Shown one piece after another: positions 34,815-44,197 of a DNA stretch of 64,000 nucleotides. Position numbers and translations under genes: made by a program. The notes under the pieces are model-generated. The model did no database searches. It was not told where the DNA came from and was given only the letters and a program-made list of their open reading frames with translations. Source of the stretch: CAIOYC01 sp965277345 (GTDB lineage Bacteria; Pseudomonadota; Alphaproteobacteria; Caulobacterales; Caulobacteraceae); assembly GCA_965277345.1 (NCBI GenBank), contig CBDICI010000003.1, positions 372,001 through 436,000 on the forward strand. The letters run 5' to 3'. The first letter of the stretch is position 1; every line of letters begins with the position of its first letter.

Positions 34815-34849
34815 TATGTCTGTCAGATACAGGTTCCTGAAAACGAGGG

Positions 34850-34859
34850 GCGAATTCGC
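34850..34859. promoter_or_regulatory. Palindrome in the vsr/methyltransferase divergent region
   Basis: GCGAATTCGC is a perfect ten-base palindrome within the 78-base region between the divergent vsr and C5-methyltransferase genes, followed by a partial repeat GATTCG at 34861-34866. It is well placed to be an operator for a protein controlling both units, but no regulator gene is visible in the cluster. It could also be a chance palindrome. Confidence 0.3.
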
Positions 34860-34892
34860 AGATTCGGGTAACGAAAGAAGATCAGACGGGGG

Positions 34893-36572
34893 ATGAGTAA
34901 CGGCTTCGCGGTAGTTGACCTGTTTGCAGGACCGGGCGGACTGGCGGAAGGTTTTTCCGCCGTGCGGACGCCGGACGGCGCACGTGCCTATCGCGTCGCG
35001 CTTTCTGTGGAAATGGATACCGCAGCCCATTCCACGCTTCTTCTCCGAACCTTCCTTCGCCAGTTCGATGCTGGCCTGCCGCCGCAATATATCAGATTTC
35101 TGAACGAGGCGACCGAGGAACCCGATTGGGGAAAGCTGTATCCTGAGCAGTGGAAGGCCGCAGAAGCCGAAGCCCTGAAGCTCACGCTTGGCGCCCCGGA
35201 TTCCGACGCGATCATCAGCGACAGACTGGCCGCCATTCGCACTAAGCATGGTAGCAACACCATCGTGATCGGTGGCCCGCCCTGCCAGGCCTATTCGCTC
35301 GTCGGTCGCGCGCGCAATCAGGGCAAGGCGGGCTATATCGCCGAGGACGATCCAAAACATCGCCTTTACGAGCAGTATGTCGGCATCCTCGATCAGCTTC
35401 GGCCAGCAGCGTTCGTTATGGAGAACGTCAAGGGAATGCTTTCGTCGTCGCTGGACGGATCGCGAATCTTCGAGCGCGTCCTCGACGACCTTCGCGCAGC
35501 CGGGGGCAGGGACAGCTACACGCTGGTCGCGCTTGGCCCGAAACGTGAGGGAGACCGAATGGCAGGGGTTTTCCCTGCGTCGTCGGATTTCGTCATTCGC
35601 GCCGAAGATTTCGGTCTGCCGCAGGCCCGGCATCGCGTGATCGTCGTTGGCGTGCGCCGGGACATTCACGACTCCCTGAGCGAGACGGCTCGCAAATTGC
35701 TCTTTCTCCCGAGGCGTAACCAGCGCGTTCGCGTTCGCGATGTTCTAGACGGCATGCCCCGGCTTCGCAGTGGTCTCAGCCGGGAAGCGGACAGCGGGAA
35801 GGCATGGGCTGGCGTTCTGGAGGGGGCCACGACCACCCTTGCTGCCACTCGGTTCGGGACGACCGAACCTATGGTGGAGCGGTTCGGAGCACGGCTCGTG
35901 GAATGTCGGAGACATTTGAAAGGTGTGGCATCAACCCTGCCTCGCAAGGCCCTGAAGCCCGCAGGTATCGGGAGAGATTGTCCGGCAGACCTGAAAAACT
36001 GGATCACAAGCCCGACAATTACTTCACTGGCCAATAATGAAACCCGGAGCCACATGGCATCCGACCTGTCGCGCTACCTTTTTGCGGCATTGCACGGGGA
36101 AATCATGGGGCTATCACCGAAGGCGAGCGATTACCCGCCTTCCCTAGCTCCCGATCACCGCAACTGGGAGTCCGGAAAGTTTGCCGACAGGTTCCGTGTT
36201 CAGCTGTTCGATAGTCCTTCTACCACCGTGACCAGTCATATTGCCAAGGACGGCCACTACTTCATCCATCCCGACCCGACTCAATGTCGAAGCTTGACGG
36301 TTCGAGAGGCCGCTCGGCTCCAGACGTTCCCGGACGACTATTATTTCAAGGGAAATCGCACCGAGCAGTTCACACAGGTAGGAAACGCGGTGCCGCCGTT
36401 TCTTGCAAAGCAGATCGGTGAGGTTCTCTACTCTGCATTAGTGTCAACACTCAGCTTGAAGGAAAGTGTCTCCAAAAGGCAGGAAGAAAAGAAGAAATGG
36501 GCACGATGGGTTGGCAGACACGGAAGCTATCAGTCCCGTTCCGCAGCCCGTCGCCACGGTTTCAAACGATAA
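34893..36572 (+). CDS. DNA (cytosine-5) methyltransferase
   Basis: This 559-residue C5-methyltransferase shows motif I DLFAGPGGLAEGF (9-21), motif IV GGPPCQAYSLVG with catalytic Cys131, motif VI ENVKG (177-181), motif VIII QARHRVIVVGVRRD, and motifs IX-X at the C-terminus (LTVREAARLQTFPDDY, GNAVPPFLAKQIG). It presumably marks host DNA for the restriction cluster. The recognition sequence cannot be predicted. A basic tail of about 40 residues after motif X is encoded by DNA shared with the next gene in another frame. The pairing with vsr is typical. Confidence 0.93.
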   Translation: MSNGFAVVDLFAGPGGLAEGFSAVRTPDGARAYRVALSVEMDTAAHSTLLLRTFLRQFDAGLPPQYIRFLNEATEEPDWGKLYPEQWKAAEAEALKLTLGAPDSDAIISDRLAAIRTKHGSNTIVIGGPPCQAYSLVGRARNQGKAGYIAEDDPKHRLYEQYVGILDQLRPAAFVMENVKGMLSSSLDGSRIFERVLDDLRAAGGRDSYTLVALGPKREGDRMAGVFPASSDFVIRAEDFGLPQARHRVIVVGVRRDIHDSLSETARKLLFLPRRNQRVRVRDVLDGMPRLRSGLSREADSGKAWAGVLEGATTTLAATRFGTTEPMVERFGARLVECRRHLKGVASTLPRKALKPAGIGRDCPADLKNWITSPTITSLANNETRSHMASDLSRYLFAALHGEIMGLSPKASDYPPSLAPDHRNWESGKFADRFRVQLFDSPSTTVTSHIAKDGHYFIHPDPTQCRSLTVREAARLQTFPDDYYFKGNRTEQFTQVGNAVPPFLAKQIGEVLYSALVSTLSLKESVSKRQEEKKKWARWVGRHGSYQSRSAARRHGFKR

Positions 36573-38059
36573 TGAGAACCTTTCGTGCTGCCCCTCGCGC
36601 CGCGATTCTCATCGAGAGCATGCGCGATATCGGCTATTCGCTGGAAACGGCGCTAGCGGATGTCATCGACAACTCCCTCACGGCGGGTGCGAGAAGCATC
36701 CGGCTTCTTGCTCACACGAGCGGGGCCGAGCCCCGGCTCGGCATCCTCGACGACGGACAAGGGATGGATGAGGCGACCCTCCTGGATGCATTGCGCTTGG
36801 GAAGCGCCAGCCCTCTCGACGACAGGGACAGCACCGATTTGGGGCGGTTCGGGCTGGGCTTGAAGACCGCCTCGTTTTCCCAATGCAGGCGGGTGACAGT
36901 CGTCTCTCGTCAGAAGGACAAGCTGGCTGTTGCGTTCTGGGATCTCGACTACGTGTCTGAAACTGGCGACTGGCTGGTGCAAATCCCGGACGACCCGAGC
37001 CAGACACCTTGGGCGGATCAGCTTGGAGAAACCGGCACGCTTGTGGTCTGGGAGAAGCTGGACCGTCTTTCCGAACGCGATGTCGGAGATGCAACCAGCA
37101 GCCAGATCGTTCGGCGAATTGATGAGGCGATCGAGCATCTCGAATTGGTGTTCCACCGGTTTCTCTCCGGCGAGCAGGGCCTCAAGAAGGTCGAGATGTC
37201 TATCAATGGCCGACCCCTGTCAGCGTTTGATCCGTTTAACTCCAAGCACTCCAAGACAATCCGCGAGCCGTCCGATCCAGAGCTTATTCGACTGGGCAAT
37301 CACGATATCTGGCTCCAGGCTTTTACCCTCCCTCATCACAGCAGCCTGACCGCTGCTGAATGGGAGCGACATGCCGGCCGCGCGGGATATGTGAAGAACC
37401 AAGGCTTCTATGTCTATCGCGCGAAGCGTTTGATTATCTCCGGCACATGGTTTGGTCTCGCGCGACAAACCGAGTTGACGAAACTTTCGCGCGTCAGGAT
37501 TGATATTCCAAACGGACTGGATGCTGACTGGAAAATCGATGTAAAGAAAGCGTCTGCGCAGCCTCCATATCAAGTCAGGGAGCGGCTGAGACGACTCATT
37601 GATACTATCGGAGCGACATCAAAGAGGGTTTACACCTCACGAGGTCGAAAGCTCGTCAGTGATAGCAAGTTGCCTGTGTGGATACGACGACAAGAGAAGA
37701 ATCAGATTTCTTACGGCCTCAATCCGGAACATCCCGTTTTTTCTGATTTCATAGGCCTGCTTACCGATGATCTGGCACGGAAGTTCGTTAGGGTGATCGA
37801 AATGGCGGGTGCCACCCTCCCGCTTGACGCCGTATTCGCCGACATCAGCGGCGATCCAGCAAAGGTAGGTGGCGACGTGATGTCGGAAGAGGCACTTGAA
37901 CACGCGGTATTTGCAACTTTTCGCCAGTTGTCAGCAGCCGGCATTCCGACCCCGGAAATCATGGAAATGATGCGGTCAAATGAGCCGTTCCGGTCGAACT
38001 GGCCACGGTCCCGGCAATTTCTCGACCAAGCAACCGAGGATGTGAGCGAGCATGAGTGA
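36497..38059 (+). CDS. MORC/MutL-like GHKL ATPase of the restriction cluster
   Basis: This 520-residue protein has an N-terminal GHKL ATPase domain: DVIDNSLTAGA (55-65, Mg-binding Asn59), LDDGQGMDEATL (84-95) and GRFGLGLKTASFSQ (116-129). An S5-like transducer domain follows, plus a C-terminal helical region. Iyer, Abhiman and Aravind (2008) described MORC-like ATPases in restriction operons with C5-methylases, Z1 and other proteins. This is one of those by context. The ATG at 36497 has an AGGAAG box ten bases before it, and a second candidate at 36572 overlaps the methylase stop (TAATG). The 8-nt overlap with the next gene implies coupled translation. Confidence 0.85.
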   Translation: MGTMGWQTRKLSVPFRSPSPRFQTIMRTFRAAPRAAILIESMRDIGYSLETALADVIDNSLTAGARSIRLLAHTSGAEPRLGILDDGQGMDEATLLDALRLGSASPLDDRDSTDLGRFGLGLKTASFSQCRRVTVVSRQKDKLAVAFWDLDYVSETGDWLVQIPDDPSQTPWADQLGETGTLVVWEKLDRLSERDVGDATSSQIVRRIDEAIEHLELVFHRFLSGEQGLKKVEMSINGRPLSAFDPFNSKHSKTIREPSDPELIRLGNHDIWLQAFTLPHHSSLTAAEWERHAGRAGYVKNQGFYVYRAKRLIISGTWFGLARQTELTKLSRVRIDIPNGLDADWKIDVKKASAQPPYQVRERLRRLIDTIGATSKRVYTSRGRKLVSDSKLPVWIRRQEKNQISYGLNPEHPVFSDFIGLLTDDLARKFVRVIEMAGATLPLDAVFADISGDPAKVGGDVMSEEALEHAVFATFRQLSAAGIPTPEIMEMMRSNEPFRSNWPRSRQFLDQATEDVSEHE

Positions 38060-40754
38060 AGGTCTTCGGTTACTTGAAAGCATGGTCAGCGCGGCGCTCG
38101 CACGAGAGGCCCTGCCCACTCGCGAACGCATTCGGGAGTTGATGGACGCGCTCCGCACTACACCGATGTGTTCCGAGGTTACGGCCGAGGAGGCCGAGAA
38201 GCTGGCGCTCGATTTCGAGGAGCGGCACGGCGTAACGATGACAATCGGGGCGTTTCTGACCGACGCCGATTATGAGCCGTGGCTGGATAAGGCCAGAGGC
38301 GATATCGACCCTTACTTCTGGCAGCGATATCGTCAGCTCCTAACGCAACAGGGCTTTTCCGGCCAGGTTCTCGCGACGCTCGACGATGTGACCAATCGCA
38401 TCCTCGGGCTGCTCGAAAACCCACGCAAGGAAGGCCCCTGGGACCGTCGCGGCATGGTCGTCGGACACGTCCAGTCGGGCAAGACGGCGAATTATACGGG
38501 GCTTATCTGCAAGGCTGCCGACGCAAGGTATCGGCTGATTGTAGTTATTGCGGGCGTTCACAATAACCTGCGTAACCAGACGCAATCCCGGATCGACGAG
38601 GGCTTCGTTGGCCGCGATAGCGCACGCATGCTGTCCAATCGTGATGATAGCGTTATCGGCGTTGGCCGGTTCGACAGCAGCAGACGGCCTGTAACCTTCA
38701 CGAACTCGGTGCGCGATTTCAGCAAGGTGATGGCCACCGGCGTTGGTGTTCCGCTTCAGAACCTGAATCAACCCGCCGTGTTCGTCATCAAGAAGAACTC
38801 CAGCACGCTCAAGAACCTGCTCGAATGGCTCAAGGAGCACAGCGCACGGACCGGCAGCGCCACCGTTGACGCGCCGATGCTGCTGATTGATGACGAGGCG
38901 GACAATGCCTCGATCAATACGAAACACGGCAAGGGCGAAGTTACCCGGATCAACGGGCAGATTCGCGACTTGCTCAGGATGTTTGATCGAAGCTGCTATG
39001 TCGGATATACGGCGACGCCCTTCGCCAACATATTCATTGATCCGGCAAGTGCAGACGAGATGCGAGGTGCCGACCTTTTCCCGAAGGATTTCATCGTCAG
39101 CCTGGACCCACCCTCAAACTATTTCGGGGCAACTCGAGTTTTTCTGGACGATGCTGACAAGATCATTCGGGACATCGACGACAACGAAGACCACCTCCCG
39201 CTAAAGCACAAGGCGGACCTTGTGTTGCGGTCGCTCCCGCCAAGTCTCGTGACTGCGGTTCGCGCATTCGTCGTGGCCAAGGCTATCCGGCTCGCACGGG
39301 GCCACGCAGCAGCCCATTGTTCCATGCTCGTGAATGCGTCGATCAAGAACGAGGTGCAACGGCAGCTCCGCAACGAACTGCATATCGTTCTTGAAGCGAT
39401 TCAGGCCAGCGTTCGGGTCAATGCCGGTCTGCCATCGGCCCAAGCTCTGATGGACCCGGAAATACGGGCGCTCCGCGACGCATGGGAAAATGAATATGCG
39501 AGCACTGAGTTCGATTGGCCCGTGATCCAAGGCCACCTGCATGAGGCTGCGGCCTCCATGCGCACCGTGCTGATTAACAGCAAGTCGGCCGATACGCTCG
39601 ATTATGCCGGGCACTCGAAAACCGGGCTCAGCGTCATCGCCGTCGGGGGGTTCGCGTTGTCGCGCGGACTGACGCTTGAGGGCCTGACGATCAGCTACTT
39701 CCTGCGTAATTCCATGATGTATGACACGCTCATGCAAATGGGGCGCTGGTTCGGATACCGACCGGGCTACGACGACCTTTGCCGCATATGGATGCCGGAG
39801 GAGGCTACCGGCTGGTATGCCCATATCGCGGAAGCGATCGAGGAGCTTCGTGAGGAGCTGCGCAGCATGCAGGCCGCGAATGCAACTCCGGAACAGTTCG
39901 GCCTCAAGGTGAGGAGCCACCCTGACACGCTGATCGTAACGGCCCGCAACAAGATGGGGTCTGGCGAGAAGCTGCGGGTTTCGATCGGCCTTGGCGAGAA
40001 GTTTGCCGAGACCGCAACTCTGAAATGGGATGCGGCAAGCCTTGATGCGAACCGGATGGCGGCGCGCAGGTTGATTGACCGAATGGCCGAAGCAGGCGCA
40101 CCGGCTTCATCCGCAAAGCAGGTGTCCGGGGGATGGCTGATAAGGAACGTCCCTCCTGGACCCATCGAGGATTTCATTTCCGAGTTTCAGAATCATCCGG
40201 GGTCGATGCTGACCGACCCCGGACCCGTGCGGCGATACATCGAAGACCGGCGCGAGACAGAACTGGCCTCGTGGGATGTGCTGTTGGCGAGCGTCAGGAG
40301 CCACGACCCCAAGGGCGTAACCGATACATCGCTTGGCCTTCCGATCCACTGTCAGCGGCGCAGTGCGGGTAAGCGGAGCACCACCGGCAACACCCTTCGT
40401 GTGACAAACAAGCAGCGTGTTGCATCGCGCGGCACGGAAAAGGCCGGTCTGACCGACGCCCAGATCGACGCTGCGCAACAGGATTATCGCAATCGTCATT
40501 CCGGCAAGGAGAATTTCCCCGACAGCATCTACCGGAAGGTTCGTGACCGCCCGCTAGTGATTATTCACCTGCTGACGATCGGTCCTGACGGCGACGATCT
40601 CAGCAATCAAAAGCCCGTGGTCGCCTGGAGCATCAGTTTTCCCCGAACCGAGATGGAGGAGAAGCGAGTTGATTACGTTGTGAACACGACGTGGTGGCGG
40701 GAGAACTACAGCGACGAGCTGGACGAGGAAGACATGGCCGGCGATGACGACTAA
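38052..40754 (+). CDS. Z1-domain helicase-like ATPase
   Basis: This 900-residue superfamily 2-type protein has Walker A GHVQSGKTANYTGL (138-151), a DEAD-like Walker B LLIDDEADNAS (277-287) and motif III YTATPFANIF (319-328). The Z1 domain runs through about residue 680 (GGFALSRGLTLEGLT, MGRWFGYRPGYDDLCRIW). Z1 proteins are known mainly from restriction operons with MORC ATPases and AIPR proteins. The likely role is ATP-driven translocation or remodelling of DNA as part of the restriction complex. It overlaps both neighbours (8 and 11 nt). Confidence 0.9.
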   Translation: MSEGLRLLESMVSAALAREALPTRERIRELMDALRTTPMCSEVTAEEAEKLALDFEERHGVTMTIGAFLTDADYEPWLDKARGDIDPYFWQRYRQLLTQQGFSGQVLATLDDVTNRILGLLENPRKEGPWDRRGMVVGHVQSGKTANYTGLICKAADARYRLIVVIAGVHNNLRNQTQSRIDEGFVGRDSARMLSNRDDSVIGVGRFDSSRRPVTFTNSVRDFSKVMATGVGVPLQNLNQPAVFVIKKNSSTLKNLLEWLKEHSARTGSATVDAPMLLIDDEADNASINTKHGKGEVTRINGQIRDLLRMFDRSCYVGYTATPFANIFIDPASADEMRGADLFPKDFIVSLDPPSNYFGATRVFLDDADKIIRDIDDNEDHLPLKHKADLVLRSLPPSLVTAVRAFVVAKAIRLARGHAAAHCSMLVNASIKNEVQRQLRNELHIVLEAIQASVRVNAGLPSAQALMDPEIRALRDAWENEYASTEFDWPVIQGHLHEAAASMRTVLINSKSADTLDYAGHSKTGLSVIAVGGFALSRGLTLEGLTISYFLRNSMMYDTLMQMGRWFGYRPGYDDLCRIWMPEEATGWYAHIAEAIEELREELRSMQAANATPEQFGLKVRSHPDTLIVTARNKMGSGEKLRVSIGLGEKFAETATLKWDAASLDANRMAARRLIDRMAEAGAPASSAKQVSGGWLIRNVPPGPIEDFISEFQNHPGSMLTDPGPVRRYIEDRRETELASWDVLLASVRSHDPKGVTDTSLGLPIHCQRRSAGKRSTTGNTLRVTNKQRVASRGTEKAGLTDAQIDAAQQDYRNRHSGKENFPDSIYRKVRDRPLVIIHLLTIGPDGDDLSNQKPVVAWSISFPRTEMEEKRVDYVVNTTWWRENYSDELDEEDMAGDDD

Positions 40755-41715
40755 GGACCCCTGGAAGGAGCTGGCTGCCCCCGAGACGGCCGATGCGCTC
40801 AGCGCCCGGCGGGTCGATGCGAGCATGCCTTGGGGGTTCTTCTGGGCGCGCGACGCAGATCGTCGCCATTTGCTGCTGTTGCGCCACGGTGCCGAGGCGT
40901 CACCCACCGGACGACTACCGCGCCTCAAAGGAATTGAAACCACGCTATCAGAACAGGAGGCGGATGGCAGCCGTCTGCTGGCGCTTCGATTGCTCGATCC
41001 GGCGCAACGCGACATCTTTCATCGGCTCTGCCTTGATATCATCGCGTCTACCGCGCGCGCATCCAGCGAAGCTGAGGCCGTCGCCCATGCGCTGACCCGG
41101 ACCTGGCGGTGGCACCATCTACTGCGCGGAGGTGCCGATGGTCGCCTTTCCATCGAGGAACAGAAGGGCCTGATCGGCGAGCTTCTTGTCCTCGACGAGC
41201 TGTTGCTGCCGGTCATCCCCGTGATTGATGCGCTTACAGCATGGCGTGGCCCGCTTGGCGCTCCGAAGGATTTCGAGGTGGGGCGGGTCTGCATCGAAGC
41301 AAAGGCCAGAAGGGGTGCCGCAACACCACACGTCGCTATCTCTTCCGAATACCAGCTTTCCACCGAAGGAACTGACGCACTCTTCCTCCACGTGGCCGAA
41401 CTGTCTCAGGCACCCTCCGATGCCCCAAACGCCTTCTGTCTGACGGACCTGGCAATGCGGCTTCAAAACCGGATTGCCAGCGCCGATAGTGTGGCAGAAG
41501 ACCTTTTTGAAAGCCTCATCATCGCGTCAGGATTCAGCTGGAGCGATAATTATTCCGACTTCCAGTTCGTCTCAGGTCCGTCCCGAATCTACAGGGTGGC
41601 CGAGGGCTTCCCGGCGATAACACCTTGCCTGCTGACTTCCGCCATCAGCCACGTTCGATATTCGATCGCTCTCCCTGATTGCGAGCCTTTCCGGGTGACC
41701 TCGGACGCCGTTTGA
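40744..41715 (+). CDS. PD-(D/E)XK motif nuclease (DUF4420)
   Basis: This 323-residue protein of the DUF4420 family is the probable nuclease of the cluster. The conserved residues of a PD-(D/E)XK site are in order: Glu146 in GLIGELLVLDELL, Asp176 in GAPKDFEVG and E185-A-K187 in CIEAKARRG. There is no DNA-binding domain besides this core. It overlaps the Z1 gene by 11 nt, so it is made with it. It may need the ATPases to reach or cut unmethylated DNA. Confidence 0.85.
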   Translation: MTTKDPWKELAAPETADALSARRVDASMPWGFFWARDADRRHLLLLRHGAEASPTGRLPRLKGIETTLSEQEADGSRLLALRLLDPAQRDIFHRLCLDIIASTARASSEAEAVAHALTRTWRWHHLLRGGADGRLSIEEQKGLIGELLVLDELLLPVIPVIDALTAWRGPLGAPKDFEVGRVCIEAKARRGAATPHVAISSEYQLSTEGTDALFLHVAELSQAPSDAPNAFCLTDLAMRLQNRIASADSVAEDLFESLIIASGFSWSDNYSDFQFVSGPSRIYRVAEGFPAITPCLLTSAISHVRYSIALPDCEPFRVTSDAV

Positions 41716-41725
41716 CTCGCGCTAG

Positions 41726-43813
41726 ATGGATCGACGAATGACAATTGAGCTGGATGAGTTTCACCGCGATTTCTTTCAGGAGATCTTGGCGTCCGCGGAT
41801 GCGGACGGCGAGTATGTCGAGGATGCGTTCTTCGACCGCTTTTGCGAGTCTCTGATTGATGCTGGCGAGTTGGAGACGGCCGACGCAGCGCGTTACAAGA
41901 GCGTCGGGTTGCGCGTGGACGGCTATGGCGGCGATCCGATGTCGGCGGACGGTACGCTCAGCCTGATTGTTGCGGACTTCAGCCAGAACCCCGAACTCGC
42001 AACGCTGACCGGTTCCGAGATGGATGCGATCTTCAAGCGCGCCACTGCATTTCTGGCCAAGTCCCGCGACGCGCGTTTCCGAAATGGCCTTGAAGAAAAC
42101 GATCCCGGATTCGGCTTGGCGGACATGATCGCCAAACGTTGGCAGGGCGTTTCCAAGGTTCGCATATTCCTTATCAGCAATCGACTGCTGAGCGCGCGCG
42201 TGGATGGTCGCGAAGGTGGCGAACATGAAGGGGTGCCCGTCACCTTCAGTGTCTGGGATATCGGTCGCCTCCATCGCTTTGCCGCGTCCGGATTTGGTCG
42301 CGAAGAAATTGTGATTGATCTGGAAAAAGATTTCGGTGGTGCCATCCCGGCGCTGCCAGCGCATCTGAACGAGGCGGGATACGAAGCGTATCTCGCCGTA
42401 ATTTCGGGACCGCAACTGGCAGCGATCTATGATCGATGGGGAGCGCGATTACTGGAGCAGAACGTCCGCGTTTTCCTTCAGGCGCGCGCGGGCGTGAACA
42501 AAGGTATCCGAAACACGATCGAGAACGATCCGGGGATGTTCTTCGCCTACAACAACGGGGTGACTGCCACTGCCGAGGGCGTCGTGACACGCGAAGACGA
42601 GCGCGGGCTTGTTCTGACTGGGCTTCGCAACCTCCAGATCGTCAACGGCGGGCAAACGACAGCCTCTATCCATGTGGCGAGTCGCAAGAAGGATGTCGAT
42701 CTCTCTCGGCTTTTCGTCCAGATGAAACTGTCGATCGTCCATCCCTCGCAGGCAATCGACGTGGTTCCGAAAATATCGGAATATGCCAACACGCAGAACC
42801 GCGTGAACGCAGCGGACTTCTTTGCGAACCACCCGTTTCATGTTCGCATGGAGGAGTTTTCGCGTCGTATTTTTGCACCGTCGCCGGATGGTTCGTTTCG
42901 CGAATCCAAATGGTATTACGAGCGTGCCCGTGGGCAGTATCAGGACGCCAGAGCCCTTCTGACTGGCGCTCAGCGCCGGAAGTTCGATACCGAATACCCC
43001 AAGCAGCAGCTCATATCGAAGACCGATCTGGCCAAGGTTCTGAATCCGTGGCGCGGTCATCCCGATATCGTCAGCAAGGGTTCCCAGAAGAATTTTGCCG
43101 AGTTCGCCAAGGAGATCGGCCGAGACTGGATCAAGCAGTCTGACAGCTTCAATGAAGCGTTCTACAGGCACGCGATTGCGAAGGCGATCGTGTTCCGCGA
43201 GACTGAAAAGATCGTCTCTGAGCAGCCTTGGTATCAGGGCGGCGGTATCCGATCGCGCGTCGTTCCATATGCGATTGCCAAGCTCGCACACGACGCCGAG
43301 AAGGTCGGTCGGTTTGTCGACTTCGAGCGAATATGGCGCGCGCAGGGGCTCGATTCCAACCTTGCCAAACTGCTGACCATCGCGTCGGAAGCCGTCCATT
43401 CGATCATCATGGGCGTGGCGAGCGAAATACCGAACCCGCTCGAATGGGCGAAGCAGCAGGCATGCTGGAATCGAGTCCAGAGTCTGAAAATCGAGTGGCC
43501 GGATGACTGGCAGGAAGCCCTGATTACGGGAGAGGATCAGAAAGAAACGAACCGTTCTGCCGTTAAGGATCAGCGGATGCTGAACGGAATCGAAGCGCAG
43601 ACAGCCGTCGTAAAGGCGGGCAAGGATTTCTGGACCAATGCGAAGGCATGGGGCACCGCAAAACGCATTTTGACAGCAACCGAGATCGGAATTCTTGACG
43701 TGGCTGCGTCAGTACCACTGCGTATTCCGAGCGAAAAGCAGAGTCTGCGGGCGCTCGAATCTCTTCGCAAACTGCATGCCGAGGGATACCAAAGCGGGCT
43801 GGATTTGAGCTGA
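41726..43813 (+). CDS. AIPR-family abortive-infection/phage-resistance protein
   Basis: This 695-residue protein is of the AIPR family (abortive infection phage resistance). The central conserved region is recognisable: NVRVFLQARAGVNKGIRNT (near 246-264), FFAYNNGVTATAEG (272-285) and LQIVNGGQTTASIH (302-315), with SEYANTQNRVNAADFF near 350. The biochemical activity of AIPR is not settled. In these clusters it is the last gene. It starts ten bases after the nuclease gene (ATG at 41726, with another at 41738). No terminator is seen after it. Confidence 0.87.
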   Translation: MDRRMTIELDEFHRDFFQEILASADADGEYVEDAFFDRFCESLIDAGELETADAARYKSVGLRVDGYGGDPMSADGTLSLIVADFSQNPELATLTGSEMDAIFKRATAFLAKSRDARFRNGLEENDPGFGLADMIAKRWQGVSKVRIFLISNRLLSARVDGREGGEHEGVPVTFSVWDIGRLHRFAASGFGREEIVIDLEKDFGGAIPALPAHLNEAGYEAYLAVISGPQLAAIYDRWGARLLEQNVRVFLQARAGVNKGIRNTIENDPGMFFAYNNGVTATAEGVVTREDERGLVLTGLRNLQIVNGGQTTASIHVASRKKDVDLSRLFVQMKLSIVHPSQAIDVVPKISEYANTQNRVNAADFFANHPFHVRMEEFSRRIFAPSPDGSFRESKWYYERARGQYQDARALLTGAQRRKFDTEYPKQQLISKTDLAKVLNPWRGHPDIVSKGSQKNFAEFAKEIGRDWIKQSDSFNEAFYRHAIAKAIVFRETEKIVSEQPWYQGGGIRSRVVPYAIAKLAHDAEKVGRFVDFERIWRAQGLDSNLAKLLTIASEAVHSIIMGVASEIPNPLEWAKQQACWNRVQSLKIEWPDDWQEALITGEDQKETNRSAVKDQRMLNGIEAQTAVVKAGKDFWTNAKAWGTAKRILTATEIGILDVAASVPLRIPSEKQSLRALESLRKLHAEGYQSGLDLS

Positions 43814-44197
43814 GTCAGGTCGGCAAAGACCATCCGCGATGAACGCCAGTTCTACATGCGACTGAGGATCGATTGGTAGTTTTCGGATTTAGATCGCCAT
43901 CTTCAAGGTGAGAGAAGATGACGGCAAGATAAAACGAGATTCCTCGCTGCCGGAACTTCGTTCCTAAGTGTTTGTCTGCACATTATTTTTTGCCGTCCGG
44001 CCACCCTATCCGCGAGGTGCGTGGGTGGCGCTCAGGCCGTTTTCTCGTTTGTTATCAATGCTTCGATATGCACCACTCGCAACGTGCGGAGAATTCGACC
44101 TCGCCAGTCACCGCATCGCGCAAGTATTTCTACGCCACAGCCCTACGCCTCGATTTACTGTCTTGCGCTGCTGATTCCGGCCCTCAATCGTCGCGCC
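43814..44197. other. Non-coding gap before the relaxase, holding a candidate oriT
   Basis: About 380 bases have no convincing gene. The left half is less GC-rich than its surroundings and includes a T-run at 43986-43991 (ATTTTTT). Near 44000-44029 is an inverted repeat with a possible nic site, listed separately. The remaining 170 bases up to the relaxase start read through in the relaxase frame without conserved sequence, and I treat them as leader. Confidence 0.6.
44000..44029. promoter_or_regulatory. Candidate origin of transfer (oriT)
   Basis: GCCACCC (44000-44006) and GGGTGGC (44023-44029) form a perfect seven-base inverted repeat. Just across the left arm is CACCCTATCCGCG, which resembles the RP4-type nic region CACCTATCCTGC apart from one inserted C and one missing T. 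It sits 170 bases upstream of a relaxase of the MOBP/VirD2-related group, where an oriT is expected. The match is suggestive only. Confidence 0.4.

Noticed and set aside
34815..35669. A 285-codon N-terminal extension of Vsr
   Set aside because: The extension is antisense to the methyltransferase gene and not conserved in Vsr proteins. It is simply an open shadow frame.
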